DNA of 64,000 nucleotides from Rubrivivax sp. (GCA_030653385.1 JAURZM010000048.1:361568-425567); one strand, 5' to 3'; counted from the stretch's first letter, positions 44,319 through 52,906 are shown. Translations and numbers: made by a program. The notes: generated by a model from the sequence alone, not told the origin.

Positions 44319-44395
44319 CTGCCCGTAGCTCAACTGGATAGAGCACCAGCCTTCTAAGCTGGGGGTCGCAGGTTCGAGTCCTGCCGGGCAGGCCA
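44319..44395 (+). tRNA. tRNA-Arg (anticodon TCT)
   Basis: A full cloverleaf: acceptor CTGCCCG (44319-44325) pairs with CGGGCAG (44385-44391); D stem GCTC/GAGC; anticodon stem CCAGC/GCTGG with loop CTTCTAA, so the anticodon TCT is at 44353-44355; T arm GCAGG-TTCGAGT-CCTGC. The discriminator is G44392 and CCA follows in the DNA (44393-44395). It reads AGA codons, which are rare in this GC-rich genome. Confidence 0.95.
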
Positions 44396-44446
44396 TCATG
44401 GTGCCGCCAGATCGCCTGGCGGCGCTGGACAGGCATACAGTACAGC

Positions 44447-46570
44447 ATGCCCGCCACCACCCTGGCCCCTGCCCCAGCCGCAGCACCCGACCTCGCCGCT
44501 CTCGCCGGCCTGAACGCCGAGCAGCGCGCCGCCGCCACCCACCCGGCGCAAGACCGTGCGCTGCTCGTGCTGGCCGGCGCCGGCACTGGCAAGACCAGCA
44601 CGCTGGCGGCGCGCGTGGCCTGGCTGGTGCAGCAGGGTGCCGACCCGCAACGCCTGCTGCTCATCACCTTTTCGCGCCGCGCCGCCGGCGAGATGGCCAC
44701 GCGCGCCGGGCGCCTTCTGCACCGCGTGGCCGGGCTGCCGCCATCCGTCGCGCCACCCCACCTGCCCTGGTGCGGCACCTTCCACAGCGTCGCCGCCCGG
44801 CTGCTGCGTGAAGATGCGCGCCACATCGGCCTGGCCGAAGGATTCACCGTGCTCGACCGCGGCGACGCCGAAGAGCTGATGGCCCAGGCCCGCCAGGCCC
44901 AGGGCCTGGCCGAGACCACCGGCCGCACCCGCTTCCCGCTGGCCGCCACCTGCGTGGCCATGCACTCGCGCTGCATCAACACCCGCGCACCGCTGGCGGA
45001 GGTGCTGCGAGAACACTTTCCCTGGTGCGCCATGCACGAGGCGGCACTGGCGTCCCTGTTCGCGGCCTACGCCGCGGCCAAGGCGGCGCAGCACAGCCTG
45101 GATTTCGACGACCTGCTGCTGGCCTGGTGGCACCTGCTGCAGGCACCGGCCGCCGCGGCGCGGCTGCGCGCGCGTTTCGACCACGTGCTCGTCGACGAGG
45201 TGCAGGACGTCAACGCGCTGCAGGCCGACATCGTGCATGCCCTGCGCCCGGGCGGCCAGGGCCTCACGGCGGTGGGCGACGACGCGCAGGCCATCTACGC
45301 CTTCCGCGGCGCCGACCCGCAGCACCTGCGCGCCCTGCCCGGCCGCTGCACGCCGCAGGCCCTGGTGCTGACGCTGACGCAGAACTACCGCAGCACGCCG
45401 GCCATCCTGGCCGCCGCCAATGCCGTCATCGCCGAGGCCGCCGAAGGCCACGCGCTGCAGTTGCACAGCCGCCGCACCGACGGCCTGCGTCCGCGCATCG
45501 TCACCGTCGCCGACGAAGCCGCCGAGGCGCGCGGAGTCGCCGACGCCGTGCTGGCCGAACGCGAGGCCGGCGTGTTGCTGCGCCGGCAGGCCGTGCTCTT
45601 TCGCACCGCCACGCACAGCGCAGCGCTGGAACTCGAACTCGTGCGCCGCCACGTGCCCTTCGTGAAGTACGGCGGCCTGCGTTTCCTGGAAGCCGCGCAC
45701 GTGAAGGACGTGCTGGCCGTGCTGCGCTGGGCCGACAACCCGGCCGCACGCGGCGCCGCGGCGCGCTGCGCTCGGCTGGTGCCCGGGCTGGGGCCGGCCA
45801 GCGTGGCGCGGCTGCTGGAAGGTGGCGCCGATCTCACCGCCTTCACGCCACCCCCTGCGGCGCGCGCCGGCTGGGCCGCACTGGCCGCGCTGATGCATCA
45901 GCTGCGCGCTGCACCCGCCTGGCCAGCCGACCTGGCCCTGGCCATCCACTGGTACCAGACGCACCTGGAACGCCTCTTCGACGACGCCCGTGTGCGCCGC
46001 GGCGACCTCGACACGCTGCTGCGCCTGGCGGCCACTCAAGGCAGCCGCAGCCGCTTCGTCACCGAGCTCACGCTCGACCCACCCGCCGCCACGGGCGACG
46101 AAGCCGGCCCGCCACACCGCGACGACGACTACCTCGTGCTGTCCACCCTGCACTCGGCCAAGGGCCAGGAGTGGAGCGCCGTGCACCTGCTGCGCATGGT
46201 CGACGGCTGCATGCCGGCCGACATGGCCACCGGCCGCGCCGCCGAGATCGAGGAAGAACGCCGGCTGCTCTATGTCGGCATGACGCGCGCCAAGGACAGC
46301 CTCACGCTCTGGGTGCCGCAGCGGTTACACGTCACACAGCAACGCGCCTGGGGCGATCGCCACCTCTACGCGCCGCGCACCCGCTTCATCGGCGACGCAC
46401 TGCTGGCGCACTTCGACCACGCCGTGCTGACACCACCCGACGCCACCGGGCCGACAATGGAGGCGGGTGCCCCGCTGCTGAACCTGGCCGGCCTGCTGGG
46501 CGGGACCTGGGCTGCAGACCGCCTCATCGCGCCCCCCGAGCCCGGCGAACCTGGGCAGAATCGGCCCTGA
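44447..46570 (+). CDS. UvrD/Rep-like ATP-dependent DNA helicase
   Basis: A 707-residue superfamily 1 helicase. The Q-motif region is LNAEQRAAATHPAQDRALLV, motif I VLAGAGTGKTSTL (Walker A at about 43-50), motif II HVLVDEVQDVNALQ (~247-258), motif III GQGLTAVGDDAQAIYAFRGAD, and C-terminal motifs LTQNYRSTPAILAAAN and STLHSAKGQEWSAVHLLRMVDG. The protein is shorter than UvrD or PcrA and seems to lack much of the 1B/2B material, as in the small YjcD/HelD-like ones common in proteobacteria. It follows tRNA-Arg by about 50 bases and is not in the FNR-box group. Confidence 0.88.
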   Translation: MPATTLAPAPAAAPDLAALAGLNAEQRAAATHPAQDRALLVLAGAGTGKTSTLAARVAWLVQQGADPQRLLLITFSRRAAGEMATRAGRLLHRVAGLPPSVAPPHLPWCGTFHSVAARLLREDARHIGLAEGFTVLDRGDAEELMAQARQAQGLAETTGRTRFPLAATCVAMHSRCINTRAPLAEVLREHFPWCAMHEAALASLFAAYAAAKAAQHSLDFDDLLLAWWHLLQAPAAAARLRARFDHVLVDEVQDVNALQADIVHALRPGGQGLTAVGDDAQAIYAFRGADPQHLRALPGRCTPQALVLTLTQNYRSTPAILAAANAVIAEAAEGHALQLHSRRTDGLRPRIVTVADEAAEARGVADAVLAEREAGVLLRRQAVLFRTATHSAALELELVRRHVPFVKYGGLRFLEAAHVKDVLAVLRWADNPAARGAAARCARLVPGLGPASVARLLEGGADLTAFTPPPAARAGWAALAALMHQLRAAPAWPADLALAIHWYQTHLERLFDDARVRRGDLDTLLRLAATQGSRSRFVTELTLDPPAATGDEAGPPHRDDDYLVLSTLHSAKGQEWSAVHLLRMVDGCMPADMATGRAAEIEEERRLLYVGMTRAKDSLTLWVPQRLHVTQQRAWGDRHLYAPRTRFIGDALLAHFDHAVLTPPDATGPTMEAGAPLLNLAGLLGGTWAADRLIAPPEPGEPGQNRP

Positions 46571-46590
46571 AGCCGCTGCCTGGAACCGCC

Positions 46591-47133
46591 ATGTCCGAAG
46601 CCCGCACCCCGCCCCGCAACCCCGCCGCCGAAGAAGGCCCGGCCCAGGTGCTGCGCCAGCTGGGTTCACGCGCCCACCAGCTGCGCGCCACGACACGCGC
46701 CGCCGACCACTTCAGCGCGCAGGACGCCGCGGCCGACCGCAACACCGGGTCGTGGCTGATGTCTTGTGCGCTGTCGATTGCCGAAGAGCTCGCGTCCGAG
46801 GTCGATGCGCTGGCGCGGCGCCTCAAGGAACAGCCCGCCGACATCGCGTTCAAGCAGCGTGTCTCGCTGTTGCGCATCCGCGCCCACCAGGTGCACGCCG
46901 CGGCGCGCGCGGCCGACCACTTCCTCGACCTCGACAGCGCCGAAGACCACGACACCGGCTCCTGGCTCATCGCCACCGCCTGCAACCTGGCGCGGCAGCT
47001 GGCGTCGGAGATCGACGACGGCATGGCCACCGTGCGCCGCCCCGCCACCGACAGGGGCCCCATCGAGCCGCACGACCCCGCGCTGGCGCGGCGCGTGGCG
47101 GCAGCCACGAACCCGGTGCGCGGCGCGGCCTGA
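46591..47133 (+). CDS. Protein of two internal repeats, unknown function
   Basis: A 180-residue soluble protein made of two homologous units. Unit 1 has RAHQLRATTRAADHF, DRNTGSWLMSCALSIAEEL and ASEVD; unit 2 has RAHQVHAAARAADHF, DHDTGSWLIATACNLARQL and ASEID. Each is about 60 residues and predicted helical, and the two keep RAHQ, RAADHF, TGSWL and ASEID/ASEVD, which suggests a recurring metal- or ligand-binding helix pair. I know no family with this pattern. There is no signal peptide. ATG 46591 begins MSEARTPP and lies 20 bases after the helicase stop. Its neighbour downstream is convergent cyclopropane synthase. Confidence 0.6.
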   Translation: MSEARTPPRNPAAEEGPAQVLRQLGSRAHQLRATTRAADHFSAQDAAADRNTGSWLMSCALSIAEELASEVDALARRLKEQPADIAFKQRVSLLRIRAHQVHAAARAADHFLDLDSAEDHDTGSWLIATACNLARQLASEIDDGMATVRRPATDRGPIEPHDPALARRVAAATNPVRGAA

Positions 47134-47156
47134 AGCCTGCACCGGCCGGCGCTGGC

Positions 47157-48461
47157 TCAACCCGGCATGTGGCGACGCGTGAAGGGGTAGTCGCAGCGTG
47201 CCGGCCAACCCGTCGCGCTGTCGGGGGCAACGTCGCTGCGGGCCGCCAGCAACTGGTAAAGGCTGAGCCAGCCGCGCTCGAAGCACAGCGCCGAGCCTGC
47301 CAGGTAGAGCCGGTAGGCGCGCACCGTGGCCTCGCTGGCCAGCGCCCGCGCCTGGTCGATCTGCGCCTCCAGCGTGTCTGACCAGGCCCACAGCGTGCGC
47401 GCGTAGTGCGGCCGCAGGTTCTCGGCGTCCAGCAGTTCGAGCCCGCCGCGCGCCAGCGCCTGCGTGGCCTGCGCCACGTGCACGAGTTCGCCGCCGGGGA
47501 AGATGTAGCGGTCGATGAAGCGGCCCATGCCGGCGCCGAGTTCGTGGTTGTCCAGCCCGCCGGCGGCGATGCCGTGGTTCAGCAGCACGCCGCCCGGCCG
47601 CAGCAGCCGGTGCAGGTGGCCGAAGTAGTCCACGAGCCGGGCGCGCCCGACATGCTCGAACATGCCCACCGAGGCGATGCGGTCGAAGGGCGCAGCGTCC
47701 TGCAGCTCACGGTAGTCGAGCAGCTTCACCTCGACGCGGCCGACCAGCCCCGCATCCTCGATCAGCCGGCTGACATGGGCATGCTGGTGCCGCGACAGCG
47801 TGATGCCCGTGGCCTGCACGCCGTAGTGCTGCGCCGCCCACAGCAGCAGCGCGCCCCAGCCGGCACCGATGTCCAGGAAACGCTGCCCCGGCGCCAGCTG
47901 CAGCTTGCGGCAGACGAGGTCGAGCTTGGCTTCCTGCGCCTGCGCGAGTGTCATGCCCGGCGCGGCGTAATAGGCGCAGGAGTAGACGCGGCGCGGGTCG
48001 AGGAAGAGCGCGAAGAAGTCGTCCGAGAGGTCGTAGTGCGCGCGCACCTGGGCCGCGTCGCGCCACGGCCGGTGCTGCCAGTGCGAACGCAGCGTCGCGA
48101 TGGCCTGCTGCCAGGGCGGCGGCGCGCGCTGCGGCACGGGGTCGCGCACCAGCGCGCCGGCCACCGCCATCAGGTCGCGCATCGAGCCTTCGATGTCCAT
48201 TTCACCGCGCACGTGGGCATCGGCCAGGTCGCCGATGCGGCCACGCATGAAGCCAAGCAGCTGCCGGCGGCGGTGCAGCGTGACCCGCAGCGCCGCGCGC
48301 GGCGCGCCGGCGCTGCCGCCAGGCCAGGCCAGCGCCAGCGGGCGCGGCAGGCTCGCCAGCTGGCGCTGCAAGCCCGGCAAGACGCGCACTGCCGCGGCTG
48401 GCGCGGCAGGTTCGCCCTGCCCCACGCGCCGACCTGCAGCCCATTCGGCTTCCTGGTCCAT
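47157..48461 (-). CDS. cfa: Cyclopropane-fatty-acyl-phospholipid synthase family
   Basis: A 434-residue SAM-dependent methyltransferase that adds a methylene bridge to unsaturated membrane lipids. The SAM motif is FLDIGAGWGALLLWAAQHYG (~193-212), with ITLSRHQ following; YDLSDDFFALFLDPRRVYSCAYY and the later FERGWLSLYQLLAAR are the Cfa hallmarks. Cyclopropane lipids harden membranes against stress, in line with the stress genes beside it. ATG 48461 is chosen near the family start; an in-frame start at 48560 adds low-quality residues overlapping the response regulator. Upstream at 48496-48509 is a weak FNR-type half palindrome. Confidence 0.88.
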   Translation of the reverse strand: MDQEAEWAAGRRVGQGEPAAPAAAVRVLPGLQRQLASLPRPLALAWPGGSAGAPRAALRVTLHRRRQLLGFMRGRIGDLADAHVRGEMDIEGSMRDLMAVAGALVRDPVPQRAPPPWQQAIATLRSHWQHRPWRDAAQVRAHYDLSDDFFALFLDPRRVYSCAYYAAPGMTLAQAQEAKLDLVCRKLQLAPGQRFLDIGAGWGALLLWAAQHYGVQATGITLSRHQHAHVSRLIEDAGLVGRVEVKLLDYRELQDAAPFDRIASVGMFEHVGRARLVDYFGHLHRLLRPGGVLLNHGIAAGGLDNHELGAGMGRFIDRYIFPGGELVHVAQATQALARGGLELLDAENLRPHYARTLWAWSDTLEAQIDQARALASEATVRAYRLYLAGSALCFERGWLSLYQLLAARSDVAPDSATGWPARCDYPFTRRHMPG

Positions 48462-48495
48462 CACGCGCAGTCTGGTTGAGGCGACGGCGGTGCCG

Positions 48496-48509
48496 TTGAG
48501 CAGCCGCAA
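48496..48509. promoter_or_regulatory. Weak FNR-type site before cfa
   Basis: TTGA-GCAGCC-GCAA differs from TTGA-N6-TCAA by one base. Its centre is 42 bases from the chosen cfa start, so class II activation would give an almost leaderless mRNA. In such GC-rich DNA single-mismatch sites are common by chance, so this is a weak call. Confidence 0.25.
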
Positions 48510-48531
48510 TCGCGGCGGCCGCCGGGCCTGT

Positions 48532-49212
48532 TCACGGCCCGGGCACGGGCGCTGAGGCATCGCCGCCCAGCCCCTGCTCGACGCCGTAGCGGATGAGTGC
48601 GGCCGTCGTCGGCAGCGCCAGCTTGGCCTGGATGCGGCTCTTGTGCGTGCTGACCGTCTTCACCGACAGGTGCAGCGCACGCGCGATGTCGGTCGGCCGC
48701 TCACCGTCCACCAGGCGTCGCAGCACTTCGAGCTCGCGGTCGCTGAGGTGGGCATGCGCCGGCGTGTCGCGCGCGCCGTTGAGGAGCAGCACCAGGCTCT
48801 CGGCCAGCAGGTTGCTGACGTAGGCGCCGCCGCCGGCGACCTTGCGCACCGCGGCGGCCAGCTCACGCGCCGCGCTGTCCTTGGTGACGTAGCCGTTGGC
48901 GCCGGCCTTGAAGGCGCGCACCGCGTACTGCTCCTCGGCGTGCATGCTCAGGATCAGCACCTTCAGCTGCGGGTACTCGGCGCGCATGCGGCGCAGCAGG
49001 TCCAGCCCGGTCATGTCGGGCATCGACAGGTCGACGATGGCCAGGTCGAAGCTCTGGCGGCGCAGCAGGTCCAGCGCCGGGAAGCCGCCTTCGGCCTCGG
49101 CCACCTGCCAGCCCTCGGCGGTGCTCTCGAGCACGCGCTTGAGCCCCTCGCGCACGACGGCGTGGTCGTCGACGACCAGCAGCCGCAGGCCCGTGCCTTC
49201 GCGCGCGTTCAT
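48532..49212 (-). CDS. LuxR/NarL-family response regulator
   Basis: A 226-residue two-component regulator. The receiver has LVVDDHAVV (acidic pocket), phospho-acceptor Asp in AIVDLSMPDMTG, and the switch Thr/Ser and Lys in VLILSMHAEE and GYVTKDSA. The LuxR-type helix-turn-helix is LSDRELEVLRRLVDGERPTDIARALHLSVKTVSTHKSRI. The start at 49212 overlaps the kinase stop by four bases. The partner kinase is the PAS-containing HisKA_3 protein at 49209-50315. The family resembles NarL and DevR/DosR types; the gene set nearby suggests a low-oxygen or redox response. Confidence 0.9.
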   Translation of the reverse strand: MNAREGTGLRLLVVDDHAVVREGLKRVLESTAEGWQVAEAEGGFPALDLLRRQSFDLAIVDLSMPDMTGLDLLRRMRAEYPQLKVLILSMHAEEQYAVRAFKAGANGYVTKDSAARELAAAVRKVAGGGAYVSNLLAESLVLLLNGARDTPAHAHLSDRELEVLRRLVDGERPTDIARALHLSVKTVSTHKSRIQAKLALPTTAALIRYGVEQGLGGDASAPVPGP

Positions 49213-50315
49213 GGCCTGTTCCCGCGCGGCGGCGCGCGCAGCGGCAGTTCCATGCACACGCAGGTGCCGCCGCCCCGCGTCGACTTGAGGTGCAGCCGCC
49301 CGCCCAGCATGTCGGCGCGTTCCTGCATGCCCAGCAGGCCGAACTGGCTGTCGTGCGGCACGTCTTCGTCCTGCAGGCCGACCCCGTTGTCGCGCACGCT
49401 GAGCTCGGCGCGGCCGTCGCGCAGGCGCAGCTCGACCGACACCTCGGTGGCCCGGGCATGCCGCAGCACGTTGGTCAGCGCCTCCTGCACCATGCGGAAG
49501 AGCGCGGTGGCGACGCTGTCGCCGAGCCCACCGACCTCGTCGATCTGCGTCGTGCAGCGCAGCCCGGTGTGGCGCCCGAAGTCGTGCACCAGCCATTCCA
49601 CGGCCGGGCCGAGCCCGAGGTCGTCGAGCATCTGCGGGCGCAGGTCGACCGCGATGCGGCGCACCGAAGCCATGATGCCGTCCAGGCGCTTGAGCATGCC
49701 GTCCACCCGATCGCGGTAGTGCTGGAGCAGATCGTCGTCGACGCAGGCGCTGAGTTCCAGCTTCAGCGCGCTCAGGCTCTGGCCCAGCTCGTCGTGCAGT
49801 TCACGCGCGATGCGCCGGCGCTCGGCCTCGCGCCCCTCGACGATGTTCGCCGACAGGCGCCGCAGCGCCTGCCGCGAGTCGTGCAGTTCCTGCAGTTCGC
49901 GCTGGCGCTGCGTGATGTCGTGGATCACCATCTGCACCGTCGTGCGACCATGGTCGGGCAGCGCAGTGAGTGCTATCTCGACTTCGAGCGGCGTGCCGTC
50001 GGGGCGGCGCAACGTGGCATGCAACGCGCTGGTCTGGCCCGGGTGCGCGAGGACTTCTGCCGTACGGCGCCGCAGCGCTTCGCGCGCCTCGGCGCGCAGC
50101 ATCGACTGCACCGAACGGCCCATCACCTCGTACTTCGAGTTCACGTTCATCAACTGCACGGCCGCCACATTGGCGTGGTGGATCTGGTCGCCATCGGCGA
50201 TCCAGATCGCCGTCGGCAGCAGGTCGATGACGGCCAGGAACTGCCGCATCGGCAACGCGGGCTCGGCGCCGTCGTCGGGCGCGCGCTGCGGCCAGGGGGG
50301 TGTCAGCGGCTCCAC
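49209..50315 (-). CDS. PAS-domain sensor histidine kinase (NarX/DevS-like HisKA_3 type)
   Basis: A 368-residue soluble kinase. Residues ~25-140 are a PAS domain (FLAVIDLLPTAIWIADGDQIHHANVAAVQLMNV, LEVEIALTALPDHGRTTVQMVIHDIT), possibly holding flavin or heme, which cannot be told by eye. The HisKA_3 dimerisation helix with the phospho-His is ERRRIARELHDELGQSLSALKLELSA. The ATP-binding domain is complete: N box VQEALTNVLRHARA and G1 VRDNGVGL, then FGLLGMQERADMLGG. No membrane helix is seen. It is coupled to the LuxR-type regulator by a four-base overlap. Confidence 0.9.
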   Translation of the reverse strand: MEPLTPPWPQRAPDDGAEPALPMRQFLAVIDLLPTAIWIADGDQIHHANVAAVQLMNVNSKYEVMGRSVQSMLRAEAREALRRRTAEVLAHPGQTSALHATLRRPDGTPLEVEIALTALPDHGRTTVQMVIHDITQRQRELQELHDSRQALRRLSANIVEGREAERRRIARELHDELGQSLSALKLELSACVDDDLLQHYRDRVDGMLKRLDGIMASVRRIAVDLRPQMLDDLGLGPAVEWLVHDFGRHTGLRCTTQIDEVGGLGDSVATALFRMVQEALTNVLRHARATEVSVELRLRDGRAELSVRDNGVGLQDEDVPHDSQFGLLGMQERADMLGGRLHLKSTRGGGTCVCMELPLRAPPRGNRP

Positions 50316-50457
50316 GGGGCCTGCTTCAAGACAGGCCTGCGGGGCGGAATGGCGAGATCGTGATACATCTGTTTCGGTCTCGGCAGATCAAGGGCGCTAC
50401 AGGCCGGCGTGCCGCACCCGCAACGACACCATCATGCGGCCAAAGCCGCGCTCGAAC

Positions 50458-50471
50458 TTGACCCCTGTCAT
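50458..50471. promoter_or_regulatory. Weak FNR-type site before the kinase/regulator pair
   Basis: TTGA-CCCCTG-TCAT is one base from TTGA-N6-TCAA. It is 149 bases from the kinase start, in the gap between the kinase gene and the FNR-like gene. It is the weaker kind of match and is reported only because intact sites recur around it. Confidence 0.3.
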
Positions 50472-50525
50472 GAAAGGGTGGTAACCGCGGCCGCCACGTC
50501 GGCTGGCGCTCGGCGCCAGATTCAG

Positions 50526-51350
50526 TCAGGCCGTCGCTGCGCCGGCGATGGCGCCGGGCTCGCCGTTCGAGCCGCGGGTGTTGCGCGCCAGCGCGTGCAG
50601 GGCCTCGAAGTCGAGGATCTCGACGTCGCGGTTGTCCACCTGCAGGCAGCCGGCCTCGGCCAGCGCTGTGAACGAGCGGCTGACGGTGGCGTGCGCCACC
50701 CCCAGGAAACTGGCGATGTCGCGGCGGCCCATGCGCAGGTGCATGCGACGGGTCGAGCGCCCGATGCGCGCCATGCGTTCCGACCACCACAACACGAAAC
50801 GCGCCAGCCGTGCCTCTGAAGCCACGGCCGACATCAGACCGGACGTGGCGGTGGCGTTGAGCAACTGGCGGCTCAGCGCCAGTTCCAGCGCGTCGGTGAA
50901 CACCGGGCACAGGCGGCGCAGGTGCGGCAGGTCGTCGGCCGCGAGCACGTAGACGCTGGAATCCTCCAGCGCCACCAGGCTGGCGGGCTGCGTGCCGTCG
51001 TACAGGGCCTCGAAGCCGAGCACGTCGCCGGCGTGCTGGAAGCCCAGCACCTGCTCGTAGCCGTCCTCCTGCGTCTTCACGCTCTTCATGCTGCCGCAGC
51101 GCAGCACGTAGAGCGCGCGGCCGCGACCGCCTTCGAAGATCAGCGTGGCGCCGTCGTGCACGCGGCGCAGCGGAACGCGCGTGGCGTTGACGGCGTCTGC
51201 GCCCTCGCGCGGCATCATGCCCATCAGGCGCACCAAGTCGCCGAGCGACCCCGCGGCGGCGTCGGGTGACGGCAAGTGCACCGCATGCGGCGGGATGACG
51301 TTTACAGCCGTGTGGGTGCCGGCGCTGGCGTAGACCAAGCTCAAGTGCAT
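50526..51350 (-). CDS. FNR-like Crp/Fnr-family regulator without the FNR cysteines
   Basis: A 274-residue regulator. The sensory fold has the FNR/Btr pattern LYVLRCGSMKSVKTQEDGYEQVLGF, then GDVLGFEALYDG and VALEDSSVYVL. The N-terminal ~45 residues contain no cysteines, so the O2-sensing cluster of FNR is absent; the remaining cysteines (RCGS, LCPV, GCLQ) are scattered. The winged helix is MGRRDIASFLGVAHATVSRSFTALAEAG; compared with FNR GLTVETISR, the Glu is Ala but the Ser-Arg is kept. It is the likely reader of the TTGA-N6-TCAA palindromes around it, though its signal is unknown. ATG 51350 has AGGAG directly before it, closer than usual. Confidence 0.8.
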   Translation of the reverse strand: MHLSLVYASAGTHTAVNVIPPHAVHLPSPDAAAGSLGDLVRLMGMMPREGADAVNATRVPLRRVHDGATLIFEGGRGRALYVLRCGSMKSVKTQEDGYEQVLGFQHAGDVLGFEALYDGTQPASLVALEDSSVYVLAADDLPHLRRLCPVFTDALELALSRQLLNATATSGLMSAVASEARLARFVLWWSERMARIGRSTRRMHLRMGRRDIASFLGVAHATVSRSFTALAEAGCLQVDNRDVEILDFEALHALARNTRGSNGEPGAIAGAATA

Positions 51351-51683
51351 CTCCTGGTTTCCGGGCGGGCTGCCGTTGCTGCCTGGCGCGGTGTGCTCGG
51401 ATGCCCCTAGCTTCTCAGCTGCCGCGCTGCCTGTGCAGTCGGCCCGTGCTGAAGTGCGCGGTCGGCGGATGCGCACCTGGCGGCGGACGATTCCGATCCC
51501 CGACAGGAGATGTCCGACCCTGCGTTGGCGCCATGCGAGCCGGCATTCTTGCCACTCGGTGACGCGCGGCCGTTGAGCATGGTCAACGGCACGGGCCGCC
51601 CGCGCCGGCGCCGCGGCGCGGGCCACCCTACCATGCGCCCACGGCAGCAGAAGGTGGGTCGGGCAGCGGCCAAGGCGGCGCGG
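51351..51683. other. 333-base intergenic region with divergent control of the FNR-like gene and the second kinase
   Basis: No convincing gene is seen here. It holds one FNR-type palindrome (51573-51586) that is in the right place for the rightward kinase gene. Extending the kinase frame to 51510 would place this palindrome in coding sequence with an arginine-rich, low-quality translation. No other TTGA-type half site, no hairpin with T-run and no repeat was found. Confidence 0.6.
51573..51586. promoter_or_regulatory. FNR-type operator before the second kinase
   Basis: TTGA-GCATGG-TCAA, flanked by CG on both sides so that the outer six bases of each arm are symmetric (CGTTGA...TCAACG). Its centre is 104 bases before the kinase start at 51684. 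Class II activation at -41.5 would put transcription near 51621. Confidence 0.7.
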
Positions 51684-52871
51684 ATGAGCACAAAGCAGAA
51701 CGAGGCGGGCAGGCGCAGTGTCGTTGCGCCGGCGCTGGTGCGCCCACCCGACGCTGCCGGCACGTGGCACGAACCGCAGGCGCAGCCGAACGAACTGGAG
51801 AGGCACAACCGCGAGCTGCGCCGCACACAGCTGGAACTGGCCAAGGCGCGCGACCGCTACCGCGACCTCTACGACCGTGCCCCCGTGGGCTATCTCACGC
51901 TGGACGAGCGCGGGCGCATCCTGGAGGCCAACCTCACCGCCGCCCGCCTGCTCGCCCAGGACCGCGACAGCCTGCAGCGCCGGCCCCTGTCGGCCTACAT
52001 GGTGCAGCCCGACGCCGACCGCTGGCACCAGCACGTGAAGGAAGCTTTCAGGCTGGCTGCACCCTGGCGCATCGAATTGCGCTTCCGTCGCCCGGATGGC
52101 GAGCTCGTCGAAGTCCAGGTCGACGGCCTCCTGGTGGCGCGCGGTGGCGACGGGCCCGGCCTGCGCGTCACGCTGACCGACGTCACACTGCCCCGCCTGG
52201 CCGACGCCGACCGCCGTGCCGCCAGGCAGGCGGTGTCCGAGCAGGAAGCCGACCGGCGCCGCGTCGCCCGCGAACTGCACGACGACCTGGGCCAGCGCCT
52301 GAGCGCGCTGAAGATGAACCTGGCAGCACGGGTGGCCGGCGCGGTGACAGACGCCGACCTCGCGGCGATGGTGCGCACCATCGACGATGCCATGGTTTCC
52401 GTGCGCCGCATGACCACCGACCTGCGCCCGCTGATGCTCGACGACCTGGGTCTGGCCGCCGCCATCGAGGCGCTGGCGCGGCGCTCGGCACGTCAGCACG
52501 GGATGAAGCTCAGGCTGCACCTGACGGCCGCCGACCCGCCGCCCGGCGACCCCGCCGCGGTCACGCTGTACCGCCTGCTGCAGGCGAGCCTGCCGCTGCT
52601 GGCCGGCCAGCCCGGCCCGGGCAGCCTGGGCAGCATGCGCATCGAACTGCGTGACGCGCCCGGCGCCCGTCTGCTGGCGATGCAGTGCCAGCGCCGGACT
52701 TGCGCGCCCGGCGCGGCTGCGGCGCAGGGGCCCGAACGCTGGACGGCACTGCGCGAGGCGGCGCACCTGATGGGCTACACACTGGACGTGGCGGCGGTGC
52801 GGCCCGGCGGTGAACGTGTCACCGTGCGCATGCCGCTGCCGACCGCCGAGGCGGTGGCCGCGCCCGTCTGA
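51684..52871 (+). CDS. PAS/HisKA_3 kinase-like protein with degenerate ATP-binding domain
   Basis: A 395-residue protein from ATG 51684. A PAS domain (RDLYDRAPVGYLTLDERGRILEANLTAARLLAQ) is followed by the HisKA_3 helix RRRVARELHDDLGQRLSALKMNLAA with an intact phospho-His and by the ending MTTDLRPLMLDDLGLAAAIEAL, as in active kinases. The catalytic domain then departs: the N-box position reads LYRLLQASLPLLAGQPGPG and no DxGxG or GxGL box is found. It may be a phosphatase or dimer partner of the complete kinase at 49209-50315. The downstream start is chosen because the FNR palindrome at 51573-51586 must be non-coding. AAGG lies about eight bases upstream. Confidence 0.7.
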   Translation: MSTKQNEAGRRSVVAPALVRPPDAAGTWHEPQAQPNELERHNRELRRTQLELAKARDRYRDLYDRAPVGYLTLDERGRILEANLTAARLLAQDRDSLQRRPLSAYMVQPDADRWHQHVKEAFRLAAPWRIELRFRRPDGELVEVQVDGLLVARGGDGPGLRVTLTDVTLPRLADADRRAARQAVSEQEADRRRVARELHDDLGQRLSALKMNLAARVAGAVTDADLAAMVRTIDDAMVSVRRMTTDLRPLMLDDLGLAAAIEALARRSARQHGMKLRLHLTAADPPPGDPAAVTLYRLLQASLPLLAGQPGPGSLGSMRIELRDAPGARLLAMQCQRRTCAPGAAAAQGPERWTALREAAHLMGYTLDVAAVRPGGERVTVRMPLPTAEAVAAPV

Positions 52872-52892
52872 GGACCGGCACGCCCCGGGACA

Positions 52893-52906
52893 TTGACCGT
52901 GCTCAA
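52893..52906. promoter_or_regulatory. FNR-type operator downstream of the second kinase
   Basis: TTGA-CCGTGC-TCAA, 22 bases after the kinase stop and 130 bases before the next palindrome (53036-53049). Two sites in one gap before the universal stress gene suggest a strong or double-layered control. It is 221 bases from that start, which is far for direct activation. Confidence 0.55.

Noticed and set aside
45025..46590. A long plus-strand frame upstream of the two-repeat protein
   Set aside because: It overlaps the helicase in another frame; only the part from ATG 46591 has a coherent repeated protein.
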